Program-made: the position numbers and the translations under genes | Notes under the pieces: generated by a model | Seen by the model: only the letters and a program-made list of their open reading frames with translations | The model's database searches: none | Told to the model about the DNA's origin: nothing | In this document: piece after piece, positions 30,144-39,401 of the stretch | Position numbering within the stretch: position 1 is the first letter of the stretch | Layout: each line of letters begins with the position of its first letter | Assembly (NCBI RefSeq): GCF_014158035.1 | Contig: NZ_JACFXW010000004.1 | Location: 62,001 to 126,000, forward strand | DNA from: Rhizobium sp. G21 | GTDB taxonomy: Bacteria; Pseudomonadota; Alphaproteobacteria; Rhizobiales; Rhizobiaceae | Direction of reading: 5' to 3' | DNA length: 64,000 nucleotides

Positions 30144-30961
30144 ATGGTTTTCACGTCTTTCAAGGCCAGGGCAAAGCTTTCTGTGCCGATCAATGGTTTC
30201 CTGCAGTCGATTAGGGATGTTCCCACCGCGATACGCCGCTTTTGCACACCGGCATACTTTCACCACGAGAATTCGGACTTCGATCTCAGCGTGCTAGGTA
30301 CCGCCTTTCTGTTCCGATACCGAGGGAAAAATCTCGGGATTTGCACGGCTCATCAAGTCGACGGGAACGTTAAGCACGAGGATTTCACTGTTATTATTGA
30401 AGGGGGCAAAAAGGGATCTCGCCCAATAGTATCAGCAGGGTGCTCATGCCGAATGCCGACCACGCTAATCTCCAAGATTTGCTTATTGTCGAATACGAGG
30501 ACATCCGAAATGGACGTGATGTCCGCGGCATGTTTCTGAGCATGGACCTTGGAGTAAATCTTCATTCCGTGCCTCATGACGAGGTTTTAGCGGTGTTCGC
30601 CATAGGGTATCCCACATTCGCAAGGGAGGCGGACATAACGTACGATGAGGACGGCATAATAAAGAGCTGGTCACCATTATCGAGGTGGGTGAAACTATAC
30701 CTTAAAGTGGACCGGCCTGCTCTCCTCGACACTGAAAATCGTATTCCAATGATCCAAGATGATCGGGCTGACCAGCAGACGATCGACCCCGACGGAATGA
30801 GCGGATCACCGGTATTCTTTATCGGAAAGACTCCGGAGCATGACGCTTACTTCGGATTTGCAGGGATGATCACATCTGCTCGAGATCGACGTTACATGGT
30901 TTATGACGGAAATATATTGAAATCTATTATCGATGGCTACATTGATGACGAGGTCTGTTGA
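30144..30961 (+). CDS. Trypsin-like serine protease (frame broken once)
   Basis: 272 aa after repair. The chymotrypsin-fold triad is recognisable: H in GICTAHQVD, D in the LQDLLIVEYED region and S in DPDGMSGSPVFFIG. No signal peptide is seen, so it probably acts in the cytoplasm. The first and second halves are in different frames because one G is missing at 30438-30440. It is divergent from the two HEPN genes across 142 bp. Cytoplasmic trypsin-like proteases occur as effectors or sensors in several bacterial immune systems, which makes the neighbourhood suggestive but unproven. Confidence 0.65.
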
Positions 30962-31480
30962 TGTTGTTGCGACAACCGTGAGGATGAAAGGCTTCCTCCT
31001 GCCAATTGGCCGAGTATTCTGTTCCGCTATTTGTGCGCAGTTGCCTAGCGCACTGCAACTCTCTGTCCTCGCTGAAAGTGCTATCAGGAGGTTCCCGGTA
31101 AACGACCGTTTTCCCTACACTAAAATATTCGGTCCACACGCACCCTATCCAAGGCGGCCAAGGTCAGGAAACTATGTGTGGAAATCAAATGTCCGGAAAT
31201 CGGTAAGGCTTTTAACCGTTCTTCTCGCCTTGATAAGGACGTGAACCTTCGTTCTCGTCCCAGAATTATCTAACTCTCTGAATTCATGAGGTAGCAGAGA
31301 CGTACGACTTATCGCCAACGCGTGCAAAACAAGCGGCGTCGTGCCTAGATGGCATTTAAAGCAGATATCAGTTGGATTTGCAGTCAAAACTGGCTTCGGA
31401 GTTGGCTAAAACCAGGACGCCCTATACTTTCTCTCCTTCCGCCACAAGCTACGTCGATCACGCGATTTGCTCGATCTAGC
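30962..31480. other. Intergenic stretch, no supported gene
   Basis: Base composition is lower in GC than in the flanking genes. Several frames are open for 60-100 codons on both strands, but none has a domain, a start with a Shine-Dalgarno or consistent coding character. This is probably the edge of the HEPN/protease insertion. Confidence 0.25.
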
Positions 31481-31630
31481 GTCATCGACTTCTACCAGGG
31501 CGACTACCGCAAGGCGATTGAGGAACTGCTGCTCGACGCCGACTTCCTGCGCGATCAGCTCTACACCGCCTCCTGCCTCATCAGCCACGGCATGGGCCGT
31601 GGATGGAGGCCTCGCTATGAGCGTGTGTGA
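31481..31630 (+). pseudogene. C-terminal fragment of a small conserved protein
   Basis: The frame reads VIDFYQGDYRKAIEELLLDA and then DFLRDQLYTASCLISHGMGR, ending in GWRPRYERV. This is strongly coding-like, but the upstream part of the same frame is not and no start is available. It stops 8 bp before the next ATG, next to a GAGGAG Shine-Dalgarno, so it belongs to the same operon. I do not recognise it; either the 5' part is lost or another indel hides it. Confidence 0.4.
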
Positions 31631-31638
31631 GGAGCGTC

Positions 31639-31923
31639 ATGCGGCACGCGCGCTCCATTGTGCTCATCCCCGAAAGTTCTGATGACGGTCGCATTGAGAA
31701 CGGCGAGGGCGCGCCTCAGGCAGACTTCCAGTCCTTGCGTCAGTGGCAGCGACTGGGCGGTCTCTGTTGCCGCTGCGCTCATGAGGGCTGGCTTGATCGA
31801 TACGATCTGGAACGCCGCTATGGCGCGGTGCAACTGATCCGTCTTCAGCCGTTGCTCCGCTGCACCCGATGCCAGAGCAAGGGCGGCAACCGCTTCATCA
31901 TCGGCGCGATGGCGAGGGACTGA
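31639..31923 (+). CDS. Zinc-ribbon hypothetical protein (94 aa)
   Basis: ATG at 31639 after GAGGAGCGTC. Two cysteine knuckles, LCCRCAHEGW and LRCTRCQSKGGNRF, are separated by DRYDLERRYGAVQLIRLQPL, suggesting a zinc-binding DNA- or RNA-interaction module. The stop overlaps the next ATG (TGATG). Small zinc-ribbon proteins of this type accompany SRAP genes in rhizobial accessory regions, but I cannot give a function. Confidence 0.6.
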   Translation: MRHARSIVLIPESSDDGRIENGEGAPQADFQSLRQWQRLGGLCCRCAHEGWLDRYDLERRYGAVQLIRLQPLLRCTRCQSKGGNRFIIGAMARD

Positions 31924-32237
31924 TGCGGCGCATTCGCATCGGCGCACCCCGATATGGCCTCTCAGACGCCAACACAGACGGCATGCTGGTCAAGATCAAG
32001 TGTCATGCCTGCTCGATCACTCATTGTTATCGGCCTGCCGACCTCATCACCATCTGCGGCGATGTCCAGCTTGATGAGATCGCCGGCTTCTTCCGCTGCG
32101 AATCCTGTGGTCGCAAGGCGTTCCTGTCCGCCGACTGGCTGACGGCGCAAGGCGGAGACTTCAAGGGCATTCGCCTTCGGCGTCTCGTCGGTGTAAGACT
32201 GGTGCGCGTGTACGACTGGGAGGATGGAACGCTCTGA
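31923..32237 (+). CDS. Second zinc-ribbon hypothetical protein (104 aa)
   Basis: Starts MRRIRIGAPRYGLSDANTDG. Cysteine pairs in VKIKCHACSITHCYRP and GFFRCESCGRKAFLSADWLT form a likely zinc ribbon; the tail is LRRLVGVRLVRVYDWEDGTL. It overlaps the previous gene by 3 bp, and its TGA overlaps the ATG of the SRAP gene at 32237. It is clearly related in design to the preceding zinc-ribbon gene, and the trio is translationally coupled. Confidence 0.62.
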   Translation: MRRIRIGAPRYGLSDANTDGMLVKIKCHACSITHCYRPADLITICGDVQLDEIAGFFRCESCGRKAFLSADWLTAQGGDFKGIRLRRLVGVRLVRVYDWEDGTL

Positions 32238-32944
32238 TGTGCAATCTCTATCGCTTCAATCCGAAGGACTGGCCGAACCGTTGGTTGCAGGACGCCGAGA
32301 ACCTGGTGAACCTCATGCCTTCCTATGAAGTCTATCCGGACCAGACGGCGCCGGTCCTGCGGAATACGGCTGACGGCAAGCGACAGTTCGCGAATGTCCG
32401 CTGGGGACTGCCGAGTTCTTCCCAGGCGCTCTACCAGGCGGCAGCCAAACGCGCCGACAAGCTTCGGGCGAAGGGCAAGGATGTCGACTTCGACGCTCTA
32501 CTGAAGATGGAGCCGGACGGCGGCACGACGAATGTGCGAAACACGGCGAGCAAGCACTGGACCCGCTGGCTTGGCATCGAACACAGGTGCCTGGTCCCCG
32601 TCACCAGCTTCGCCGAGCCGGACCCCGCCAACAAGCCAGAAGGCGGACGCACGCCGAACGCCTGGTTTGCCCTCAACGAGGACTGCCCCGTCTTCTGGTT
32701 TGCAGGCATTTGGGTGCCGCAGTGGGAGAGCGTGAGGAAGGTCAAGGAGGGGCTAATCAAGGCCGACCTCTACGGCTTCCTGACGACCGAGCCCAATGGC
32801 GTTGTCCGCCCGGTGCATGAGAAGGCGATGCCGGTGATGCTCACGACAGATGAGGAAGTCGAGGTTTGGCTGACTGCGCCCTGGGCGGGGGCGAAAGCGT
32901 TGCAGCGGCCGCTGCTGGATACGCAGATGGGGCGGTTGAGTTAG
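32237..32944 (+). CDS. SOS response-associated peptidase (SRAP, HMCES/YedK family)
   Basis: SRAP proteins crosslink to abasic sites in single-stranded DNA through Cys2 and protect them. Here MCNLYRF provides Cys2. The NVRNTASKHW segment, RCLVPVTSFAEPD with the catalytic glutamate, and VRPVHEKAMPVML with the active-site histidine are all present. The end is DTQMGRLS. At 235 aa it is normal length. It differs from the canonical GFYEW form (SFAEP), placing it in a divergent subfamily common on rhizobial replicons. It is the third gene of a coupled operon. Confidence 0.85.
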   Translation: MCNLYRFNPKDWPNRWLQDAENLVNLMPSYEVYPDQTAPVLRNTADGKRQFANVRWGLPSSSQALYQAAAKRADKLRAKGKDVDFDALLKMEPDGGTTNVRNTASKHWTRWLGIEHRCLVPVTSFAEPDPANKPEGGRTPNAWFALNEDCPVFWFAGIWVPQWESVRKVKEGLIKADLYGFLTTEPNGVVRPVHEKAMPVMLTTDEEVEVWLTAPWAGAKALQRPLLDTQMGRLS

Positions 32945-33014
32945 CCAATCTGCCGAATAGTATGCAGCGGCATTTGCAAGCGATTGGTTCGAAGATGCTA
33001 TGGGCTAATGTGCG

Positions 33015-33135
33015 TTATGTGGCCCCGAAGCCGGCCATTAAGAGGAAACGCCAGAAGGCCGCTGGCATATGCTCCTGTTTACGAAGATCTGCAATGTGCC
33101 TCGCCAGCACATTGAGCAATAACTTGCGTCGTGTG
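33015..33135 (-). other. Short coding-like remnant downstream of the SDR gene
   Basis: On the minus strand a frame ends at TAA 33015-33017 with LLNVLARHIADLRKQEHM and PAAFWRFLLMAGFGAT. It is coding-like but has no acceptable start and follows the end of the SDR gene on the same strand. Possibly the 3' end of a lost gene. The rest of 32945-33188 shows nothing. Confidence 0.25.
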
Positions 33136-33188
33136 GAAAGCTGACGACGGAAATGAGAGGGGGCGGCTTACCGCTCCCTCCTTTCAAA

Positions 33189-33944
33189 TCAGACCTGCGC
33201 TTGGCCTCCATCTGCGAACAACTCGGCGCCATTGACGAAGCTTGCATCGTCGGACGCGAGGAACAGGCTGGCCTTGGCGATCTCTTCGGGATTGCCAACG
33301 CGGCCAAGTGGTATGCGGCTCGCGAGGAAGTCGAGCAATGCTTGTTGCTGCGCCTTGTCGTCGCCGGCCAGTTCCACGAGACCCGGCGTATGGGTTGCAC
33401 CGGGTGAAACGACGTTGACGCGGATGCCGGTTCCTTTCAGATCGAGCGCCCAAGAACGGGCGAGGTTGCGAACCGCGGCTTTGGATGCGGAGTAGACGGA
33501 GAATGCAGCAGTGCCTTCCGTTCCGGCAGTCGAGCCGGTGAGCACGATGGATGCGCCCTTGCCCATCAAGGGCAGGGCTTTCTGGACTGTAAAGATGACC
33601 GACTTGACGTTTCGGCCAAAGGTGTCGTCAATCTGCTCTTCCGTAATCTGGCCCAGCGGGAGCATGCTGCCACCGCCGGCATTGACCACCAGAGCATCCA
33701 GCCGACCCTGCTCGGCCTTGATCTGACCAAAGAGGCGGTCAAGGTCGGTGTTGCTGCTGGAATCCGCCTTGATGCCCACGGCCCCATGGCCGATTTCGGC
33801 GATCGCTTGACCCAGGGCGTCCTTGCGCCGTCCGGTGATGTAGAGGCGCGCGCCTTCTGTTGCAAAGAGCTTGGCGGTTGCAAGGCCGATGCCGCTGGTG
33901 GCGCCCGTGACGAGGGCAATCTTGTCCTGAAGTCGGTTGGTCAT
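33189..33944 (-). CDS. SDR-family oxidoreductase
   Basis: Classical short-chain dehydrogenase of 251 aa. The NAD(P)-binding motif is VTGATSGIGLATA, NAG lies in VVNAGGGSMLPLG, the catalytic serine is in IVLTGSTAGTEG and the YxxxK pair is in YSASKAAVRNLARSW. The ending FLASDDASFVNGAELFADGG is typical of the fold. It follows the LysR regulator gene on the same strand after 199 bp, so it is a probable target, as seen for many LysR-SDR pairs. Substrate unknown. Confidence 0.9.
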   Translation of the reverse strand: MTNRLQDKIALVTGATSGIGLATAKLFATEGARLYITGRRKDALGQAIAEIGHGAVGIKADSSSNTDLDRLFGQIKAEQGRLDALVVNAGGGSMLPLGQITEEQIDDTFGRNVKSVIFTVQKALPLMGKGASIVLTGSTAGTEGTAAFSVYSASKAAVRNLARSWALDLKGTGIRVNVVSPGATHTPGLVELAGDDKAQQQALLDFLASRIPLGRVGNPEEIAKASLFLASDDASFVNGAELFADGGQAQV

Positions 33945-34143
33945 CTCGATCTCCTATGTCTGGCCGCGCGAAAGGGCGCAGCCCGAGCGCGTGCGGCCTG
34001 TTGAACGGCTGGTTTGTTCGGGAAGAGGCGTGGCGCTTAGCCAGTCGTCGCCGTCCGATGATCAGAAGATAGGCGCCGGGACTTGCCGCCGGAAGACGGT
34101 CTTTCTGGAGAGACTATTCAGCCGGATGGATAATGGCGTCTAA

Positions 34144-35052
34144 TTATCGATGCATGTCGAATGGCTTGAAGATCTCGGCCGCCCAGTCTGCGAAAGCGCG
34201 CAGCCTCGCGTTCGGGAAGCGTTCCGCGGGGTAAACGAGGTGGAGAAGACGGTGTGCGGGCTTCCACTCCGGAAGCAGTTCCACGAGAGAGCCGTCTTCC
34301 AGATATGGCCTCACGAGAAAGCCGAAGGTCTGGCCGATGCCGAGACCGGCGAGGATGCAGTTCAGGTGCGCCATACTTTCATTGACCGAAATGCCCGGGG
34401 TGACCGGCATATATTCATGCCGCTCGTCGCCCTTCTGGAAGACCAGGGCGAAGCGCTTTCCCGATGATGCCGAGAAATAGCTTGTAATGCGATGCTCCGC
34501 GAGGTCGTCCGGATGTCTCGGCAGCCGCCTTCCGGCCAGATAGGTCGGCGCAGCACTCGCGACGAAATCGAATTCGCAGAGCTTGCGGGCTTTCAGCATC
34601 GAGTCCGCCAGCGGACCTCCGCGGATGACGCAGTCTATGCCTTCGCCGATAAGATCGGCAGAGCGATCGTTGACGCCGAACATCAGGTCGATCTCCGGGT
34701 AGAGTTCCTGGAACTCTGGGAGCCGCGGGATGAGGATTTTGTTGGCCATGACAGAACCGATATCCACACGCAACCGCCCCTTCGGCGAAGCGCGGGTTCC
34801 GGCAATATGCCCATCCATGTCCTCCAGATCGACGAGAAGACGAAGGGCTCGCTCTCGATACGCAGCACCTTCCGCGGTAATGGTGACAGATCTTGTCGTG
34901 CGCTCGACAAGCTTGGCGCCGAGATGCGTTTCCAGGTCCTGCACCAGCTTGCTGACAGTGGACCGCGGCAGGTTAAGCGAGTCTGCGGCCTTCGCAAAAG
35001 AGCCGGCCTCTGAGACGCGCACAAATGTGCGTATAGCAAGGAGTTGGTCCAA
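34144..35052 (-). CDS. LysR-family transcriptional regulator
   Basis: 302 aa. The N-terminal winged HTH (MDQLLAIRTFVRVSEAGSFA, then NLPRSTVSKLVQDLETHLG) is followed by a type 2 periplasmic-binding-like effector domain (LRVDIGSVMANKILIPRLPE, GIDCVIRGGPLAD). It belongs to the AaeR/DsdC-like clade that often controls nearby oxidoreductases. The intact frame begins at ATG 35052. The SDR gene lies downstream on the same strand. The divergent 93-bp side holds the 3' end of the small RNA at 35146-35310. Confidence 0.9.
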   Translation of the reverse strand: MDQLLAIRTFVRVSEAGSFAKAADSLNLPRSTVSKLVQDLETHLGAKLVERTTRSVTITAEGAAYRERALRLLVDLEDMDGHIAGTRASPKGRLRVDIGSVMANKILIPRLPEFQELYPEIDLMFGVNDRSADLIGEGIDCVIRGGPLADSMLKARKLCEFDFVASAAPTYLAGRRLPRHPDDLAEHRITSYFSASSGKRFALVFQKGDERHEYMPVTPGISVNESMAHLNCILAGLGIGQTFGFLVRPYLEDGSLVELLPEWKPAHRLLHLVYPAERFPNARLRAFADWAAEIFKPFDMHR

Positions 35053-35145
35053 AGGTTGTCTTTGTATCTGAAGGTTGTGGGTGGACGGATTATAACAAGC
35101 ATGCCTTTACAACCTTCGACCATGCAGACATATTCCAAGCATAAA

Positions 35146-35310
35146 ACGAAAAAGCCTGCCGCGGATGAGGTGCGGCAGGCTGTCGAAAACAACCGAACAG
35201 CAACTGGGAGGAGGAGTGCTGCTGTTCCCGCAATCGCCTTTGGGAGGAGGAGAGGAGGTCTGCATATCGGACCCACGCGGGAGGAGGTGCATCGCTTCGA
35301 TAGCCACATC
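35146..35310 (-). ncRNA. Alpha-r14-like small RNA with three anti-Shine-Dalgarno motifs
   Basis: On the minus strand the motif CCTCCTCCC occurs three times (plus-strand GGGAGGAGG at 35206-35214, 35242-35250 and 35279-35287), followed by a strong intrinsic terminator: stem GCCTGCCGC/GCGGCAGGC (35154-35162 with 35172-35180), then TTTTTCGTTTT down to about 35141. Repeated exposed anti-SD loops plus a Rho-independent end are the signature of the alpha-r14 family (NfeR1 in Sinorhizobium), trans-acting riboregulators that pair with ribosome-binding sites. The 5' end near 35310 is estimated from a promoter-like stretch upstream. It lies alone between a LysR gene and ligD. Confidence 0.75.
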
Positions 35311-35638
35311 TTACGGGTTCTCGTCGCCTATTACATAGACTTTGCTGCAGTGCAGATGCCCAAAGCGCATATCAATTCCCGACGGCCAGGTCGGTCATTC
35401 CGAGGTTATGGCGCTCCTGCCAGCTGTCCAACTCCATGGAACAAAACGATTATCTGGTGTCTTTTGTTTGTTGAGGTAGCGTGTGCTAACAGGACGTGAC
35501 AGGGATGACGAAGGAAATGAAGTTTCCAGTGTCTCTCATCGGGCCAGTTAAACACGGATTTGATCGTATCACGTGTCCAGCCCGCGCCTCATCCCGTCTT
35601 CATCCGAGGCGGGGAGTGGAGTTGTATTGGGGACTGCC

Positions 35639-38295
35639 ATGGCCAGCGACAAGCTCTCGACCTACAAGCAGAAGCGCGATTTTCAAAAGACGCAGGAGCC
35701 GAGCGGCGCAGCGAAGCTGAAGGTATCGAACCGAAGGCGCTTCGTCATCCAGAAGCACGACGCCACTCGGCTGCATTATGATTTGCGGCTCGAACTCGAT
35801 GGTGTCTTCAAGTCCTGGGCGGTGACGAAGGGGCCTTCGCTCGATCCACACGACAAGCGCCTTGCCGTCGAGGTTGAGGATCATCCGCTCGACTATGGCG
35901 ACTTCGAAGGGACGATACCCAAGGGACAGTATGGCGGCGGAACTGTGATGCTCTGGGATCGCGGCTACTGGGAGCCGGAAGGCAACAAGACGCCCGAGCA
36001 GGCGCTGGCCAAGGGCGACTTCAAGTTCACCCTGGAAGGCGAGCGGCTGCATGGCAGCTTTGTCCTCGTGCGGATGCGCAACGATCGTGAAGGCGGCAAC
36101 CGGACCAATTGGTTGCTGATCAAGCATCATGACGATTTCTCGGTCGAGGAAAACGGTGCTGCGGTCCTCGAGGAGAACGCAACCTCGGTCGCCTCCGGCC
36201 GAACCATGGAAGCGATTGCCGCCGGCAAAGGCAGGAAGCCGAAGCCGTTCATGGTGCAGAGCGGCGACGTTCAAGCGGATGCGGTCTGGGACAGCAACCA
36301 CGGGCTTGCTGCGGATGAACGCAAAGCCGAAACTAAAAGGAAATCCGCCACGGTCAAAGCTGCCAAGCCAGCGAAGTCCGCAATCCCCGACTTCATCGCG
36401 CCCCAACTGTGCGAGACGCTGGAGCGGCCGCCGTCGGCCCCCGGGTGGATTCACGAGATCAAGTTCGACGGCTACCGCATCCAGGCGCGCATCGAAAACG
36501 GCGAGGTGACGCTGAAGACCCGCAAGGGCCTGGACTGGACAGCAAAGTATCCGGCGATCGCAACATCAGTCGCGAACCTGCCGGATGCCATGATCGACGG
36601 CGAGATCTGCGCCCTCGACGAAAACGGGGTGCCGGACTTCGCAGCACTACAGGCGGCGCTGTCGGAAGGAAAGACCGACGCCCTGGTCTACTTTGCCTTC
36701 GACCTGCTGTTCGAGGGTGCCGAGGATCTGCGACAACTGCCGCTAACCGAGCGCAAGAAACGGCTGCAGAAATTGCTCGAGGATGCCGGCGAGGATCCGG
36801 GCCTGCGCTTCGTCGAGCATTTCGAGACTGGGGGAGATGCCGTCCTGAAGTCTGCTTGCAAGCTCTCGCTGGAAGGCATCGTCTCAAAGCAGGCCCAAGC
36901 GCCCTATCAATCGGGCCGCACCGAGACCTGGGCGAAGTCCAAATGCCGCGCCGGCCATGAGGTCGTCATCGGTGCCTATGCCACGACCAACGGCAAGTTC
37001 CGCTCGTTGCTGGTCGGCGTCAACCGCGGCAGCCATTTCGTCTATGTCGGCCGTGTCGGCACGGGTTACGGCGCTGGCAAGGTCAGTGTGCTGCTTCCCA
37101 AGCTGCGCGCGCTGGAAACGGCTAAGTCCCCGTTTACCGGTATTGGGGCGCCGAAAAAGGACCCCAATGTCGTCTGGGTGAAGCCGGAACTGGTCGCGGA
37201 GATTGAGTTCGCAGGCTGGACAGCGGATGGCCTCGTCCGTCAGGCGGCCTTCAAGGGCTTGCGCGAAGACAAGCCTGCAGCCGAAGTCGAGGCCGAAAAG
37301 CCGGCATCGCCGGCGAAGACAGAGACCCCGACGCCGGCCGTGACAAAGCCCCCAGACCGTCGCGCGGCAAGAATGCGAAGGCCGAGGTGATGGGCGTGAT
37401 GATTTCCAGTCCGGACAAACCCCTGTGGCCGGATGCCAATGACGGAGAGCCGGTCACCAAGGAGGATCTCGCCCGCTATCATGAAGCTGTCGGCCCATGG
37501 CTGATTGACCATATCAAGGGTCGGCCATGCTCGATCATCCGAACGCCGGACGGCATTGGCGGGGAGCAGTTCTTCCAACGCCATGCTATGCCTGGAACGT
37601 CGAACCTGCTCGAACTGGTCAAAGTGTTCGGCGACAAGAAACCCTATCTGCAGATCGACAGGGTCGAGGGCCTCGCCGCCATCGCCCAGATCGGCGGCGT
37701 TGAGCTGCATCCCTGGAGTTGCGAACCGGGCCAACCGGAGGTTCCCGGTCGTCTCGTCTTCGACCTTGATCCGGGTCCGGACGTTCCCTTCTCCACCGTG
37801 GTCGAAGCCGCCCGCGAGATGCGTGACCGGCTCGAAGAACTCGGCCTCGTCAGTTTCTGCAAGACCACAGGCGGCAAGGGCCTACACGTCGTCACGCCGC
37901 TCGCGGTAGCGAAAGGCAAAAAGCTAACCTGGCCGGAGGCGAAAGGGTTCGCCCACGATGTCTGCCAACAGATGGCCCGCGAGAACCCCGACCTCTATCT
38001 GATCAAGATGGCCAAGAACCAGCGCAATGGCCGGATATTCCTCGACTACCTGCGCAACGATCGCATGGCGACGGCGGTCGCGCCCCTATCTCCACGCGCC
38101 CGGCCGGGAGCGACGGTATCGATGCCCCTCACCTGGAGCCAGGTGAAGACCGATCTCGAACCGAAACGCTTCACCATCCGCACCGTGCCCGCGCTTCTGG
38201 CAAAAACCAGCGCCTGGCAGGACTACTGCGACGGGCAAAGGTCTCTGGAGCAGGCGATTAAGCGTTTAGGTAAGATGATGAAAGCGGCGGCATGA
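35639..38295 (+). CDS. ligD: DNA ligase D: phosphoesterase, ligase and polymerase domains (frame broken once)
   Basis: Multifunctional NHEJ enzyme. Order: 3'-phosphoesterase (KHDATRLHYDLRLELDGVFK, EGTIPKGQYGGGTVMLWDRG); ATP-dependent ligase with motif I KFDGYR, DGEI and EGIVSKQAQAPYQSGR; primase-like polymerase (KPLWP, FDLDPGP metal site, TTGGKGLHVVTPL). The polymerase part, from 37387, is in another frame because one C is missing in the run at 37349-37353, inside the proline/lysine-rich linker. Restoration gives 886 codons. The ATG at 35639 (MASDKLSTYKQKRDF) is chosen over an in-frame start at 35573. It works with Ku, encoded at 41-42.8 kb. The stop overlaps the DUF4112 gene (ATGA). Confidence 0.92.
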
Positions 38296-38711
38296 CATAC
38301 GAGCGAGCACATACCCACTACACGGATTTCGGGGACATTGATCGGATCGTCCGCCTTCGCCGCATACGGGGGTTGGCGCGCCTCATGGACACGGCGCTGC
38401 GCATTCCCGGAACACGATTTTCGTTCGGCGCTGACTCGGTGATGGGACTGATCCCAGGTGTCGGTGACTTGGCCGGCGCTGCCATCAGTCTCTACATCGT
38501 CAACGAGGCGCGACGCCTTGGCGTGCCGAATGACAAGCTTCTTAAGATGCTCATCAATATCGGTTTCGATGCGGCGGCCGGCAGTGTCCCATTGGTCGGG
38601 GACCTGTTCGACGTCTACTTCAAATCCAACCGCCGTAACCTCGCCCTTGTCCTGGAACATTTCAATCTCGACCATTCCGATCTCGATCGCAAACGACCGA
38701 TATCGGAATGA
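38292..38711 (+). CDS. DUF4112 domain protein coupled to ligD
   Basis: 139 aa. It contains the DUF4112 pattern: RLMDTALRIPGTRFSFGADS, MGLIPGVGDLAGAAISLYIV and GSVPLVGDLFDVYFKSNRRN. Two hydrophobic glycine-rich segments suggest membrane association. The ATG overlaps the ligD stop by 4 bp, so it is translated with the ligase. The family has no assigned function. Coupling to ligD may be chance or may indicate a role in the end-joining island. Confidence 0.82.
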   Translation: MTYERAHTHYTDFGDIDRIVRLRRIRGLARLMDTALRIPGTRFSFGADSVMGLIPGVGDLAGAAISLYIVNEARRLGVPNDKLLKMLINIGFDAAAGSVPLVGDLFDVYFKSNRRNLALVLEHFNLDHSDLDRKRPISE

Positions 38712-38744
38712 ATCGGCCCGCTCGGCCGGCACGCTCACTCACTC

Positions 38745-39014
38745 TCAATAACATCGATCGAGTTCTTCAAGGGCAGCCTGAACTTCATCAATGGAAACCG
38801 GCTCCGGTGTTCCAGGCATATGGCGGAACGCCGGCTTCGAGTCGATCGCATAGAAGTCCGAAGCCGATGCCCCCAGGATGGTCCGTTTGTCGTCCGCGGA
38901 CAGAGCGGTCGCTTTCACCACGTCGACCGGCCGCTCAATCTCCATGCCCCGAAGCAGGATCGTCGGACCAGTCGCAGCGGCACAACTTGCGGCCTGCTGC
39001 AACATCTCGTGCAT
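38745..39014 (-). CDS. Hypothetical protein (89 aa)
   Basis: Starts MHEMLQQAASCAAATGPTIL after AAAGAGG, 10 bp downstream of the DUF982 gene stop on the same strand. The middle (TALSADDKRTILGASASDFY) faintly resembles the C-terminal helix of amidohydrolases, and the end is VSIDEVQAALEELDRCY. No signal or membrane segment. Function unknown. Confidence 0.5.
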   Translation of the reverse strand: MHEMLQQAASCAAATGPTILLRGMEIERPVDVVKATALSADDKRTILGASASDFYAIDSKPAFRHMPGTPEPVSIDEVQAALEELDRCY

Positions 39015-39024
39015 GTCGGCCTCT

Positions 39025-39324
39025 TTAGCGAACGTGCGGATCTTTGTCGTGCCTACAACGGGAAGCGACGATCACGTCTGTTTCCGGCGCAAGCAGATCG
39101 TGTTTCGCAGCAAAGGCAGCGAACAGGCCGCGCGCGGTCTCGGCTTCGATCTCTCCGCGAAGGGCCGCCTGACATGCCTTCAGGGCGATGGAATGCGCCG
39201 TGTCCCCAGACGAGGCGGGCCAATCGGCAAGGTGCCGGTAGGCGTCCATGACGGTGTGGACCTTCGTCGGAAAACCGAGGCCGACAAGGATGGTCACAGG
39301 TTCTCTGAACATATCGGGTTTCAT
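39025..39324 (-). CDS. DUF982 domain protein
   Basis: 99 aa. DUF982 proteins are an expanded rhizobial family of unknown function. The pattern is seen in PVTILVGLGFPTKVHTVMDA, the YRHLADWPASSGDTAHSIAL segment with its WP motif, and KACQAALRGEIEAETARGLF. A strong GGAAGGAGAGAG Shine-Dalgarno precedes ATG 39324. It is likely cotranscribed with the 89-aa gene downstream. Confidence 0.8.
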   Translation of the reverse strand: MKPDMFREPVTILVGLGFPTKVHTVMDAYRHLADWPASSGDTAHSIALKACQAALRGEIEAETARGLFAAFAAKHDLLAPETDVIVASRCRHDKDPHVR

Positions 39325-39401
39325 CGCTCTCTCCTTCCCAACCCGGAATGTTGACGGGCGCCACCGCCGTGGCGCCCTGATCTATTGAACAGGCCTGGAA
39401 A

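Noticed and set aside
35107..35307. A 66-codon minus-strand protein over the small RNA
   Set aside because: Its sequence simply reads through the CCTCCTCCC motifs and the terminator stem; RNA structure explains the region better.
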